Program-made: the position numbers and the translations under genes | Shown: piece after piece, positions 33,199 to 41,638 of the stretch | Position numbering within the stretch: the stretch's first letter is position 1 | Layout: each line of letters opens with the position of its first letter | From: Flavipsychrobacter sp. | GTDB taxonomy: Bacteria; Bacteroidota; Bacteroidia; Chitinophagales; Chitinophagaceae | Assembly (NCBI GenBank): GCA_024508935.1 | Contig: JANINW010000014.1 | Span: forward strand, 143,920-207,919 | Direction: 5' to 3' | Length of the DNA stretch: 64,000 nucleotides | Notes under the pieces: model-generated | Database searches by the model: none | Seen by the model: only the letters and a program-made list of their open reading frames with translations | Told to the model about the DNA's origin: nothing

Positions 33199-35224
33199 AA
33201 AGAAAAAAGATACCGCGGGCACAGGGAAAAATGTTTACAAGGGTAAACTGGAAGTAACCCGCAGCGGTATGGGGTATGTTATAGTAGAAGGTCTGGAGAA
33301 AGATATATTAGTAAAGCGCGACAATATCCGTAATGCCCTCAATGGTGATGAGGTAAGGGTAGAAGTACCTATGTACGGGCGAAAATTTGGCAGCAGGCCG
33401 GAGGGGGTAATAATTGAGGTGCTGCACCGCAAACAAACAGAGTTTAGCGGGCGGGTAGAAGTAAAACCTCATTTTGCATTCCTGATACCGGACAGCGATA
33501 AAATGCCAGTAGATATTTATGTACCGCTGCATTTGCTGAACGGTGCTAAGAACGGAGATAAGGCGATAGCTAAAATTGTAGAGTGGACCGGCAAAACAAA
33601 AAACCCGGTAGGTGAGATCGTCAGCCTGCTTACCAACCAGTCTGATAATGAAATAGCCATGCAGGGCATACTGGTAGAAAACGGTTTCCCGCTGACATTT
33701 CCTGATGATGTGCTGGAAGATGCAGCACGTTATCCCGAAGGTATAGACAAGCAGGAATTAAAGCGCCGCAATGATATGCGCAAAACGCTTACCCTAACGA
33801 TAGACCCCGTAGACGCGAAAGATTTTGATGATGCCATCTCCTTCAAACCGCTGAAAGGCGGCTTGTATGAGATAGGTGTGCATATTGCAGATGTGAGCCA
33901 TTATATAGAAGAAGGTTCTGCACTGGATAAAGAAGCCTACCAAAGGGCTACAAGCGTGTACCTGCCCGATAGGGTGCTGCCCATGCTGCCGGAAAGGTTA
34001 TCTAATGAATTATGTTCACTGCGCCCCGATGAAGATAAATATACCTTCTCTGCTATTTTCCAGGTGGATAAAAAAGGTAAAGTAAAAGACTACTGGCTAG
34101 GCAGGACCATTATCCGTTCACAGCGCCGTTTTACTTATGAGGAAGTACAGGAGATAATAGAAGGTGCAGATGGTGACCATAAAGAAGTTTTACTCACACT
34201 GAATAGCATAGCTCAAAACCTGCGTGCGGCAAGATTTAAAAAAGGAGCTATTAATTTTTCGTCGCAGGAAGTGCGGTTCAAGCTGGATGCGAATGCCAAG
34301 CCGATAGGTATAGTCGTAAAGGAAAGCAAGGAAGCTCATCAGTTGATAGAGGAATTTATGCTACTGGCCAACCGCACGGTCGCAGAATATGTATCAGGTA
34401 TTGCAGTAAAAGATAAACCTGTACCATTTCCATACCGTGTGCACGATGCGCCGGATGAAGCCAAGCTTTCTGTGTTCAGTTCATTTGCTGCCAGCTTCGG
34501 TTATAAATTTAATATGAACACACCTGAAACCATTGCAGCGTCCTTTAATGAAATGCTGGAAATGGTGCAAGGAAAGCCAGAACAGCATGTGCTGGAAAGC
34601 CTGGGTATACGTACTATGTCCAAAGCCGTATATACAACCGATAATATTGGGCACTATGGTTTGGGCTTTGAAGATTATTGTCATTTTACTTCGCCAATCA
34701 GGCGATACCCAGATGTGCTGGTGCACCGTATACTGCAGGAATGCCTGGATAATAAAATAAAGCCTATTAAGCACCTTGAAATGCAATGCCGCCATTGCAG
34801 TGACCAGGAACGCAGGGCTATGGAGGCGGAACGCGCAGCTAATAAATACAAGCAGGTAGAGTTCATGCAGGATTATATCGGCGAGGAGTTTGAGGCGGTA
34901 ATAAGTGGTGTAGCTACTTTTGGTTTTTGGGCAGAAACCGTTGCACATAAGTGTGAAGGCCTGGTATCTATACATGACCTGGCTTCGATAGATGATTTTG
35001 AATACCTGGAAGGACAATATGCCCTTGTGGGCCGCCACACAGGCATGCGTTTTGGTATGGGCGATAAGGTGATGATACGCGTTATTGCCACCAATATGGA
35101 AAAGCGCCAGATGGATTATATGCTTGTAGCAGCCTTGCATGCGCAAAGACCTAAAAAGAGCAAACAGCCGGATAGGAATACTAAAACGTACAAAAAGAAA
35201 AATACTGCGAAACGCAAAAAATAG
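33182..35224 (+). CDS. rnr: ribonuclease R
   Basis: 680 residues from ATG 33182, chosen because an upstream start at 33149 would add a non-homologous extension and overlap lpxK by 50 bases. Lys-rich N-terminal tail (AKKTKKKKDTAG), cold-shock domains, RNB domain with DPVDAKDFDDAISF and HIADVSHYI, then FTSPIRRYPDVLVHR, and a C-terminal S1 domain and Lys-rich tail. It is the 3'-5' exoribonuclease that degrades structured RNA. Third in the ftcD-lpxK-rnr run; the polyprenyl synthase starts 3 bases later. Confidence 0.95.
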   Translation: MAKKTKKKKDTAGTGKNVYKGKLEVTRSGMGYVIVEGLEKDILVKRDNIRNALNGDEVRVEVPMYGRKFGSRPEGVIIEVLHRKQTEFSGRVEVKPHFAFLIPDSDKMPVDIYVPLHLLNGAKNGDKAIAKIVEWTGKTKNPVGEIVSLLTNQSDNEIAMQGILVENGFPLTFPDDVLEDAARYPEGIDKQELKRRNDMRKTLTLTIDPVDAKDFDDAISFKPLKGGLYEIGVHIADVSHYIEEGSALDKEAYQRATSVYLPDRVLPMLPERLSNELCSLRPDEDKYTFSAIFQVDKKGKVKDYWLGRTIIRSQRRFTYEEVQEIIEGADGDHKEVLLTLNSIAQNLRAARFKKGAINFSSQEVRFKLDANAKPIGIVVKESKEAHQLIEEFMLLANRTVAEYVSGIAVKDKPVPFPYRVHDAPDEAKLSVFSSFAASFGYKFNMNTPETIAASFNEMLEMVQGKPEQHVLESLGIRTMSKAVYTTDNIGHYGLGFEDYCHFTSPIRRYPDVLVHRILQECLDNKIKPIKHLEMQCRHCSDQERRAMEAERAANKYKQVEFMQDYIGEEFEAVISGVATFGFWAETVAHKCEGLVSIHDLASIDDFEYLEGQYALVGRHTGMRFGMGDKVMIRVIATNMEKRQMDYMLVAALHAQRPKKSKQPDRNTKTYKKKNTAKRKK

Positions 35225-35227
35225 TTC

Positions 35228-36193
35228 ATGCACAGCTTTAAGGAATTAGTACAATTATTTGAACAGAGACTGGCTGATAACCTGCCTTTTAAACAAGAAC
35301 CGCAAACACTGTATGAACCTTGCCGCTATTTTATGAAAATAGGCGGCAAGCGTATACGCCCGGTATTATGCCTGATGGCCAATGAAATGTTTGGTGAGGT
35401 GACCGAAGATGCCTGGCGTGCGGCAAAAGGAGTAGAGCTATTCCATAATTTCACTTTGATACACGATGATATTATGGATAAGGCACCCTTACGGCGTGGA
35501 CAGGTAACCGTACATGAACGCAATGGCCTTACTTCTGCCATTCTTTCGGGCGATGTGATGGCTATTTATGCCTACGACCAGTTGGCACATATCAAAACTT
35601 CGTTGCCCCAAATACTGCACCTGTTCAACAAAACATCTATTGAAGTGTGTGAAGGCCAACAACTGGATATGGACTTTGAAAGCCGTAATGATGTAAGTAT
35701 TGAGGAGTACCTGGAAATGATAACGCTTAAAACATCTGTACTGCTCGCGTGTAGCCTGAAGATGGGTGCATTACTGGGCGACGCTACAGAAGGCAATGCC
35801 AATAAATTATATGAGTTTGGTAAAAACCTGGGTATAGCATTCCAACTACAGGACGATTACCTGGATGCCTTTGGCACTGAAGATAAAATAGGTAAGCAGA
35901 GTGGAGGAGATATAAAAGCTAATAAGAAAACCTATTTGTTATTAAAAGCGATGGAAAATGCCAACGACTTACAACGTAGTGCTATCAATGCCCTTTTACA
36001 AAGAGATGATGCCGCGAAGGTGCCAGCTATGCTTTCTTTATATACAAATACAGGTGCTGATGTAGCATGCAGGGAAGCCGTGACTAAATACTCGCAGATG
36101 GCTTTTGACTGCCTGGAAGACGCAGCTGTATTGAGCGTGCGAAAAAAACCTTTGCATGACCTTGCTACTTATTTATTGCTGCGAGATAATTAA
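35228..36193 (+). CDS. polyprenyl diphosphate synthase
   Basis: 321 residues. The first Asp-rich motif is LIHDDIMDKAPLRRG; the second is FQLQDDYLDAFG; GGKRIRPVLCL near the start is the family signature. It condenses isopentenyl diphosphate onto an allylic primer. The chain length is not given by the sequence: long-chain (menaquinone side chain) and shorter types share these motifs. Neighbours rnr and lpxK do not say which. The gene ends 23 bases before the methyltransferase. Confidence 0.92.
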   Translation: MHSFKELVQLFEQRLADNLPFKQEPQTLYEPCRYFMKIGGKRIRPVLCLMANEMFGEVTEDAWRAAKGVELFHNFTLIHDDIMDKAPLRRGQVTVHERNGLTSAILSGDVMAIYAYDQLAHIKTSLPQILHLFNKTSIEVCEGQQLDMDFESRNDVSIEEYLEMITLKTSVLLACSLKMGALLGDATEGNANKLYEFGKNLGIAFQLQDDYLDAFGTEDKIGKQSGGDIKANKKTYLLLKAMENANDLQRSAINALLQRDDAAKVPAMLSLYTNTGADVACREAVTKYSQMAFDCLEDAAVLSVRKKPLHDLATYLLLRDN

Positions 36194-36216
36194 TTAGATA
36201 TTTTTGCAGCCTACCT

Positions 36217-36945
36217 ATGCTCAGTAAACTTAAAAAGGAAGTTAAGCTAAAGCTGCTGTCGAGGTTGCTTTACGGCGTAAATGTGTCTTGCAATATATGT
36301 GGTCATTCCTTCAGCACTTTTCTGCCATATCTCGGCCGTATCAATGCCATGTGCCCTAATTGCGGTTCGCTGGAACGAATGCGGCTGATATATTATTTTA
36401 TGCAGCAAACAGATATTTTCAAGCCTGGTATGAAAGTATTGCATATAGCCCCCGAAAAATGTTTGTCTGAAAAATTTGCAGAAGTGTGGGGTAGCAATTA
36501 TATCATGGGCGACAAATTTGAGCAAGGTTATAAATACCCACCGGGCACGGTATCTTTAGACGTTACTGATATTCAATTTCCCGATGAAACGTTCGACCTG
36601 GTGATATGTATTCATGTGCTGGAGCATGTGCAGGATGATACTAAAGCCCTATTGGAATTATACAGGGTAATAAAAAAAAGTGGGGCAGGTATAATACATG
36701 TACCGTTTGAGCGGGGCAGGACGGAGACTTATGAAGACCCGAGTATAACCGATCCCGCCGAAAGGAAAAAACATTTCCTGCAGACAGACCATGTGCGCAT
36801 TTACGGCGAAGATTATAAACAAAGGTTTTTAAAACCTGGCTTTAAAATAGAGCATGGTGATTTTGTAAAAAAACTTGATTCGAAGACCGCTGAACGATAT
36901 GTATTTAAAGGATATGATTTTTTCCTGCTAAGGAAACCGGCATAA
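36217..36945 (+). CDS. class I SAM methyltransferase with N-terminal zinc ribbon
   Basis: 242 residues. Four Cys in CNICGHSFSTFLP and CPNCGSLERMRL form a probable zinc ribbon at about residues 26-55. The SAM domain follows: VLHIAPEKCLSEKF is motif I; NYIMGDKFEQGYKY, then VSLDVTDIQFPDETFDLVI; ICIHVLEHV is the motif-IV/helix region. The substrate is unknown. Zinc-ribbon methyltransferases of this type are often encoded near glycan or lipid genes. The EVE gene follows 14 bases later. Confidence 0.85.
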   Translation: MLSKLKKEVKLKLLSRLLYGVNVSCNICGHSFSTFLPYLGRINAMCPNCGSLERMRLIYYFMQQTDIFKPGMKVLHIAPEKCLSEKFAEVWGSNYIMGDKFEQGYKYPPGTVSLDVTDIQFPDETFDLVICIHVLEHVQDDTKALLELYRVIKKSGAGIIHVPFERGRTETYEDPSITDPAERKKHFLQTDHVRIYGEDYKQRFLKPGFKIEHGDFVKKLDSKTAERYVFKGYDFFLLRKPA

Positions 36946-36959
36946 TTAAACTATATATA

Positions 36960-37370
36960 ATGAACTACTGGCTTGTAAAATCAGAACCCTTCAAGTATAG
37001 TTGGGACCAATTTGTAAAAGATGGTAAAACCCATTGGGATGGTGTGCGCAATTATGCTGCACGTAACAACCTGAAAGCAATGGCAAAAGGCGACCACGTG
37101 TTCTTTTACCATAGTAATGAAGGCTTGGCTATAGTAGGTATAGCAGAAGTGGTAAAGACAGCTTACCAGGACCCTACAACAGACGATCCCAATTGGGTGG
37201 TAGTAGATTTGAAACCTTATAAAGCACTACCTAAACCAGTAACATTAGAAACAATAAAAGCCGACCCTACGTTCGCCGACATGGACCTGGTACGGTTGTC
37301 AAGGCTAAGTGTAGGTACTGTGAAAACAGACGTTTACAAGAAGATATTGAAGATGGGTGGTTTAAAATGA
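36960..37370 (+). CDS. EVE domain protein
   Basis: 136 residues. It starts with NYWLVKSEPFKYSWDQFV and has THWDGVRNYAARNNLKAM and GDHVFFYHS, a good EVE signature (THYN1-like). EVE domains have a PUA-like fold and read modified bases in DNA or RNA. Here it is the last gene of the run and is followed by a terminator. It may act on nucleic-acid modification, but no DNA modification gene is nearby. Confidence 0.92.
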   Translation: MNYWLVKSEPFKYSWDQFVKDGKTHWDGVRNYAARNNLKAMAKGDHVFFYHSNEGLAIVGIAEVVKTAYQDPTTDDPNWVVVDLKPYKALPKPVTLETIKADPTFADMDLVRLSRLSVGTVKTDVYKKILKMGGLK

Positions 37371-37387
37371 AGCTACCTTCTGTAAGT

Positions 37388-37420
37388 AATAAGGGCTACA
37401 CAATGTGTAGCCCTTATTTA
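37388..37420. terminator. bidirectional terminator between EVE gene and sucD
   Basis: A 14-bp perfect stem (AATAAGGGCTACAC/GTGTAGCCCTTATT) with an AAT loop lies between the two convergent genes, with T and A tracts on both sides. Confidence 0.9.
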
Positions 37421-37439
37421 TTTGTACTTACTATATTTC

Positions 37440-38330
37440 TTAGTTAGCAGCAACGGCTAATTTATTGATGGCTTCAGCCATTGTCTTACCAATGTTAGCA
37501 GGGCTTTCCACTACGTGAATACCACATTCAGCCATTATTTTCATTTTAGCCTCAGCTGTATCATCAGCCCCGCCAATGATAGCACCTGCGTGGCCCATAC
37601 GGCGACCGGCAGGGGCTGTTTGTCCGGCTATGAAGCCTACAACCGGTTTGCGCATATTATTCTTCAGCCAGTTGGCAGCTTCTGCTTCCATAGTACCACC
37701 AATCTCACCTATCATAATGATACCTTCTGTCTCAGGGTCATTCATCAGCAGTTCTACTGCTTCTTTGGTAGTGGTACCAATGATGGGGTCGCCACCAATG
37801 CCTATAGCAGTAGTAATACCCATACCTGCTTTTACAACCTGGTCAGCAGCTTCATATGTAAGAGTACCTGATTTAGAAACGATACCAATTTTACCCTTTT
37901 TGAAGACAAAACCCGGCATGATACCTACTTTGGCTTCTTCTGCTGTAATAACGCCAGGACAGTTAGGGCCTATCAGGCGGCAGTCTTTACCACGCAGGTA
38001 GTCGCGTGCTTTTACCATGTCCTGTACCGGTATACCTTCTGTAATACAGATGATCACTTTGATGCCGGCATCAGCAGCTTCCATAATAGCGTCAGCAGCA
38101 AAAGCCGGTGGTACAAATATGATAGATGTATCAGCACCTGTACCGTTTACTGCGTCCTGTACTGTATTAAATACAGGGCGATCAAGATGCAGGGTACCGC
38201 CTTTAGCTGGTGTTACACCACCTACAACGTTAGTACCGTATTCTATCATTTGAGTGGCGTGGAAGGTACCTTCAGTACCTGTAAAGCCTTGTACTATTAC
38301 TTTAGAGTTCTTATTAACCAGGACAGCCAT
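37440..38330 (-). CDS. sucD: succinyl-CoA synthetase alpha subunit
   Basis: 296 residues. CoA-binding Rossmann domain: [20 protein letters not shown] and [11 protein letters not shown]; the phosphohistidine-bearing loop is [19 protein letters not shown] and [10 protein letters not shown] are also present. Together with SucC it interconverts succinyl-CoA and succinate in the TCA cycle. sucC is not adjacent, which is usual in Bacteroidota. Its promoter, with a palindrome in the spacer, is described separately. Confidence 0.96.
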   Translation of the reverse strand: MAVLVNKNSKVIVQGFTGTEGTFHATQMIEYGTNVVGGVTPAKGGTLHLDRPVFNTVQDAVNGTGADTSIIFVPPAFAADAIMEAADAGIKVIICITEGIPVQDMVKARDYLRGKDCRLIGPNCPGVITAEEAKVGIMPGFVFKKGKIGIVSKSGTLTYEAADQVVKAGMGITTAIGIGGDPIIGTTTKEAVELLMNDPETEGIIMIGEIGGTMEAEAANWLKNNMRKPVVGFIAGQTAPAGRRMGHAGAIIGGADDTAEAKMKIMAECGIHVVESPANIGKTMAEAINKLAVAAN

Positions 38331-38360
38331 GAGCTATAATGAATTTTAAATTTACGCGGG

Positions 38361-38391
38361 CAAAAATAGCTTTTAATGATTAAAAGCCGAA
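38361..38391 (-). promoter_or_regulatory. sucD promoter with palindromic spacer
   Basis: On the minus strand TATTTTTG (38368-38361) matches the -7 box TAnnTTTG. TTCG (38391-38388) lies 19 bases upstream as a -33 candidate. The 19-base spacer is a perfect palindrome, GCTTTTAATGATTAAAAGC (38369-38387), with 8-base arms. Such a site between the boxes is well placed for a repressor. Confidence 0.6.
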
Positions 38392-38446
38392 ATATCAGGG
38401 ATATATAGAATAAATATGGTTTTGTAAGGGAATTGTCACAAAAAAA

Positions 38447-38627
38447 TATTTTTCAGGGGTTTACCAACCTTTTCCAAACAGGCTACGTCTAATTTATCGT
38501 AAGCAGACAGAATAATACTTCCAACATATAAAAAATGCCACCTAAGGCAGCATTTTCAAAGAAGTTAAAGATTGTAATGGGTAATCAATTCTAGATTTCG
38601 AAGACCGGTTTCTACCGGTCTTTTTCT
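38447..38627 (+). ncRNA. possible small RNA or short-peptide transcript
   Basis: The gap 38331-38767 contains no normal gene. In it, TATTTTTC (38447-38454) resembles a -7 box, and a strong terminator (AAGACCGGT/ACCGGTCTT, 38601-38622, then T-rich) closes a would-be transcript of about 165 nt. It encloses an ATG at 38535 giving MPPKAAFSKKLKIVMGNQF (19 residues, stop at 38594) and a weak AAAATGC/GCATTTT hairpin. Non-coding RNA or mini-protein cannot be told apart. Confidence 0.4.
38601..38627 (+). terminator. intergenic terminator
   Basis: A 9-bp perfect stem (AAGACCGGT/ACCGGTCTT, loop TTCT) is followed by T-rich sequence on the plus strand. No plus-strand gene precedes it, so it points to an unannotated transcript. 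Confidence 0.8.
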
Positions 38628-38767
38628 TTTCCCTGAAATTAAGAACTCCACGTTACATATACAAGCATATTTTCATTTAGAGCAAATTTTAATCTGTTGT
38701 TTATCAAACGATTTAAAAATATTGCCCGTCTATTATAGTATACGATCATTCTTAAAACTAGAAACCT

Positions 38768-40453
38768 ATGAAAAAAAATTACATGCTAATGGCAGCATTG
38801 CTATTGCTGTCGTTCACATTCCTCGGCTCACGGGCATTTGCCTATAATATTGTTTCGCATTCTGAATATGATTCCTGTGCAGGCGGCGCCTCGTTTATAG
38901 TAAATGTAAATGCAGCAAACCCCAATTTAACCATGGATACATATTTCGGCGATGGTACAGGGGTGTTCACCAGCCCTATTTACGGTTCTACAAGTCCATA
39001 TGCGTTTAAGGCACACAGTTATGCATTGGCTGGCGTTTATACAGTAAAGCACGTTCTAAAACTTTCCGGGGTACCTGTTGATTCAGTGCAGTTTAGCTTT
39101 GCTACACTTTGCCAGTATGTGCAGCTCCGCCTATTCCTTGATAATAATAGCAACTGTGTTTTTGATTTGTCGGAAGCACGTGTACCCGGACCTGTGGATA
39201 TTGAAATAGATTCTGCGGGTGTAAAATTAGATACCGTAAAGGTGTATACCAGTTCCTGGATCAGGCTTACTGCAGGTAAGACATATACATTAAAGGCATT
39301 GAATTTGCCGAGTGGTACTAGTGCTTCTTGTCCAAGCACCGGTTCTATAACCTACACTATGCCCTTTACCACAAGCCTTAATAATGTAGATTTTGGTTTT
39401 AGTTGTAATACCAGTTCAAACTTTGATATGGCAGTTTGGGCACAAGGTGCTTTCAGACCAGTTAGCTGGTCACGGATAATTGTATCAGCCGCTAATCTTT
39501 CATGTACTACACAAAGTGGGGTATTAACTTTGCATATCAGTCCTAAATACAGTTATTCGAGTGCTACCCAAACACCAGCCAGCATAACCGGAAATACATT
39601 GACCTGGAATGTCAGTAACTTGTCTTATGGACAAAGCTTTGCGGTAGTTGTATATCTAACCGCTGCCACCACGGTAAGCGTTGGAGATAGTGTATGCTAC
39701 GATGCATCAATTACTCCAACGGTGAATGATATAAATACCGTTAACAACTATGTTTCCAGGTGCGACTCTGTACGGTCATCCTTTGACCCTAATGAAAAAT
39801 CTGTAGAGCCGCGGGGTAATATTTCTCCCGGTACGAAGCTTACATACCGTATAGATTTTGAAAATACCGGTAATGACACAGCCTTTAATATACGTGTACT
39901 AGATACGCTGTCGAATAACCTGGATGCAAACACTTTTGCTGTACAATATAGTTCTCACCCTGTCACCAGCAATTTAGAGAACGGCCCTGCCAGCACCAAA
40001 GTAGCGCGTTTTGATTTTAACAATATCAAGCTCGCAGATTCAAATCATAAAGATGCCAATAAAGGCTTCGTGATATTTACTATAAATGCTAAAAAAGCCC
40101 TTGCGCCTTCAACGGTTATACCTAATAAGGCTGGCATTTATTTTGATATAAATGATGTGGTAATGACCAATACAGTATCTAACATGATATATCCTGTGGG
40201 TATAAAGGTTGTAGAAAAACAAACCTCAGTAGTAATATACCCTAATCCTGTACATGATATACTCAGTATAAAAGTAAATGACGGGCAATACGAAACCGCC
40301 CGACTGCTAAATGTTTTAGGCCAGGTATTGGTAAGTGAGCATATATCAGGTGAGCATATGCAAATGAGTGTAAAAGCGTTGACTCCCGGTATTTATTACC
40401 TGGAACTTAAGGGTAGTGCCGGCATTAAGGTTGAAAAAATAGAAAAGCAATAA
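38768..40453 (+). CDS. DUF7619-like T9SS type A sorted secreted protein
   Basis: 561 residues. Signal peptide LMAALLLLSFTFLGSRAFA; a PKD-like region (VNVNAANPNLTMDTYFGDG) and an EF-like or SdrD-like stretch (LFLDNNSNCVFD); then SFDPNEKSVEPRGNISPG followed by LTYRIDFENTGNDTAFNIRV, the DUF7619/DUF11 pattern; the type A sorting domain at the end reads VVIYPNPVHDILSI, LLNVLGQVL and LTPGIYYLELKG. It is probably exported through T9SS and attached or released. Function not known. It ends in a terminator shared with the mlaF-like gene. Confidence 0.88.
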   Translation: MKKNYMLMAALLLLSFTFLGSRAFAYNIVSHSEYDSCAGGASFIVNVNAANPNLTMDTYFGDGTGVFTSPIYGSTSPYAFKAHSYALAGVYTVKHVLKLSGVPVDSVQFSFATLCQYVQLRLFLDNNSNCVFDLSEARVPGPVDIEIDSAGVKLDTVKVYTSSWIRLTAGKTYTLKALNLPSGTSASCPSTGSITYTMPFTTSLNNVDFGFSCNTSSNFDMAVWAQGAFRPVSWSRIIVSAANLSCTTQSGVLTLHISPKYSYSSATQTPASITGNTLTWNVSNLSYGQSFAVVVYLTAATTVSVGDSVCYDASITPTVNDINTVNNYVSRCDSVRSSFDPNEKSVEPRGNISPGTKLTYRIDFENTGNDTAFNIRVLDTLSNNLDANTFAVQYSSHPVTSNLENGPASTKVARFDFNNIKLADSNHKDANKGFVIFTINAKKALAPSTVIPNKAGIYFDINDVVMTNTVSNMIYPVGIKVVEKQTSVVIYPNPVHDILSIKVNDGQYETARLLNVLGQVLVSEHISGEHMQMSVKALTPGIYYLELKGSAGIKVEKIEKQ

Positions 40454-40472
40454 CGGGCAAATAAATAAAAAA

Positions 40473-40505
40473 ATAAAGCCGGTATTTTGCCGGCCTTATT
40501 TTTTC
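40473..40505. terminator. terminator between convergent genes
   Basis: AATAA(A)GCCGG pairs with CCGGC(C)TTATT, with one bulged base and a 7-base loop. T's follow on the plus strand and A's precede it, so it can serve both the T9SS protein and the minus-strand ABC gene, whose stop lies inside it. Confidence 0.75.
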
Positions 40506-41272
40506 TCTGCAGCTTCCATTTTACTCATTTCCTTTGCTTTGGCTAAAAAGTCGGAAGCAAAAATGAAATCATTGAGTTTTTTATCGTCGCTGAAAATGAT
40601 GTCTTTGCTGGAACCCTGCCACTGTTTATGTCCCTGGTACATATACACGATATTATCACCGCTTTCCATCACGGTATTCATATCATGGGTGTTTACTACA
40701 GTGGTCATATTATATTCAATGGTTATTTCTTTTATCAATTTGTCGATAACCAGCGATGTCTGTGGGTCCAATCCCGAATTGGGTTCATCGCAGAACAGGT
40801 ACTTGGGGTTCAGTACAATGGCCCTGGCTAGTGCTACACGTTTTTTCATACCGCCACTTATTTCTGCCGGAAACTTTTTGTTAGCCCCTTCCAGGTTTAC
40901 ACGATCCAATACTTCATTCACACGTTTTCTTTTTTCCTCTTTGCTCATACGGGTGAACATATCCAGCGGGAACCGGATGTTTTGCTCTACGTTCATGCTA
41001 TCGAACAGGGCAGAACCCTGGAACAGCATACCGATCTGGGTACGCACCTCTTTCAGGTCCTTTTCTTCCATTTGAAGTATGTCTTTCCCTTCATATAATA
41101 CCTGGCCGGAATCGGGTTTGAAAAGGCCTATCATGCACTTCATTAAAACAGTCTTTCCACTGCCGCTGGAACCTATTATTAAGTTTGTCTTGCCCGTTTC
41201 CATTACGGCCGATACATCTTCCAGTACTACTTTGTCCCCAAAACTTTTACGTACGTTTTTTACTTCTATCAT
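40496..41272 (-). CDS. MlaF-like ABC transporter ATPase
   Basis: 258 residues from ATG 41272. Walker A GSSGSGKTVLMK; Q-loop LFQGSALFDSMNVEQNI (the 'GALF/SALFDS' of MlaF-like ATPases); signature EISGGMKKRVALARA; Walker B YLFCDEPNSGLDP; H-loop VNTHDM. The family imports or exports phospholipids between membranes (Mla-like). No MlaE permease or MlaD gene adjoins it. A TTG at 41293 would extend it, but a -7 box covers that codon, so 41272 is chosen. Confidence 0.85.
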   Translation of the reverse strand: MIEVKNVRKSFGDKVVLEDVSAVMETGKTNLIIGSSGSGKTVLMKCMIGLFKPDSGQVLYEGKDILQMEEKDLKEVRTQIGMLFQGSALFDSMNVEQNIRFPLDMFTRMSKEEKRKRVNEVLDRVNLEGANKKFPAEISGGMKKRVALARAIVLNPKYLFCDEPNSGLDPQTSLVIDKLIKEITIEYNMTTVVNTHDMNTVMESGDNIVYMYQGHKQWQGSSKDIIFSDDKKLNDFIFASDFLAKAKEMSKMEAAEKK

Positions 41273-41290
41273 CCGGGTTGGTATGTTGTT

Positions 41291-41298
41291 CAAAAGTA
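41291..41298 (-). promoter_or_regulatory. -7 box TACTTTTG of the mlaF-like gene
   Basis: An exact TAnnTTTG match on the minus strand, 18 bases before the ATG at 41272. It lies 35 bases downstream of the ncRNA terminator, so the ATPase has its own promoter. Confidence 0.6.
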
Positions 41299-41332
41299 AG
41301 AGAAAATGATCATGCCCCTGTAGTTATATATC

Positions 41333-41364
41333 ATAAAAAAAACGCCCCGTGTATACGGGGCGTT
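41333..41364 (-). terminator. terminator of the candidate ncRNA
   Basis: A perfect 10-bp stem (AACGCCCCGT/ACGGGGCGTT) with loop GTAT is followed on the minus strand by eight U's (A's at 41335-41342). Confidence 0.92.
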
Positions 41365-41600
41365 GCGTTCATGCTGAATGGGGGCCGGTTAGGCCATTGA
41401 TGGAGTATATTGCTTATATGCCCTTGGGCATAATATAGGTTTGTTTGTTCAGGTGTGTGTACACCCTGATACAGAAAAGATAAATGAGAATAGCACCTGG
41501 ATAGTGGGGTATTGTGCTAAATAGAACGATCGTAAATTTTAAGCTTTTGGCTTAACTTATCCCTCTGTAAGTTATTTTACACTTAGCCTGCTGCACGAAT
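41333..41600 (-). ncRNA. candidate structured non-coding RNA
   Basis: The stretch 41294-41638 has no believable gene. The minus strand shows TTTG (41636-41633), 18 bases, TATATTTA (41614-41607), then about 265 nt ending in a GC-rich 10-bp hairpin (AACGCCCCGT/ACGGGGCGTT, 41341-41364) and a run of U's. Between are hairpins ACTTA/TAAGT (41555-41572), TTAAGC/GCTTAA (41539-41555), TAGCAC/GTGCTA (41491-41519), TCAGG/CCTGA (41449-41469), TATGCCC/GGGCATA (41417-41432), GGCC/GGCC (41383-41395). It lacks the marks of tmRNA, SRP RNA or RNase P. 6S RNA is not excluded. Confidence 0.6.
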
Positions 41601-41606
41601 AGGGTG

Positions 41607-41636
41607 TAAATATACAAAATGCCTCCGTAAAACAAA
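41607..41636 (-). promoter_or_regulatory. promoter of the candidate ncRNA, TTTG-N18-TATATTTA
   Basis: On the minus strand TTTG (41636-41633) and TATATTTA (41614-41607) are separated by 18 bases. One position differs from TAnnTTTG. It begins just below the stop codon of the 41639-42073 gene. TSS expected near 41600. Confidence 0.6.
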
Positions 41637-41638
41637 GT

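Noticed and set aside
34481-35233. 250-codon minus-strand ORF
   Set aside because: It lies wholly inside rnr, whose protein is a full match to RNase R; the antisense translation has no family features.
41293-41302. Longer start of the MlaF-like gene at TTG 41293
   Set aside because: The TTG is part of an exact -7 box, so transcription would begin downstream of it; ATG 41272 is the better start.
41333-41600. tmRNA, SRP RNA or RNase P RNA
   Set aside because: No T-arm or tag frame for tmRNA, no GGAAGCAGCC-like SRP loop, and no RNase P conserved boxes were seen. 6S RNA could not be excluded.
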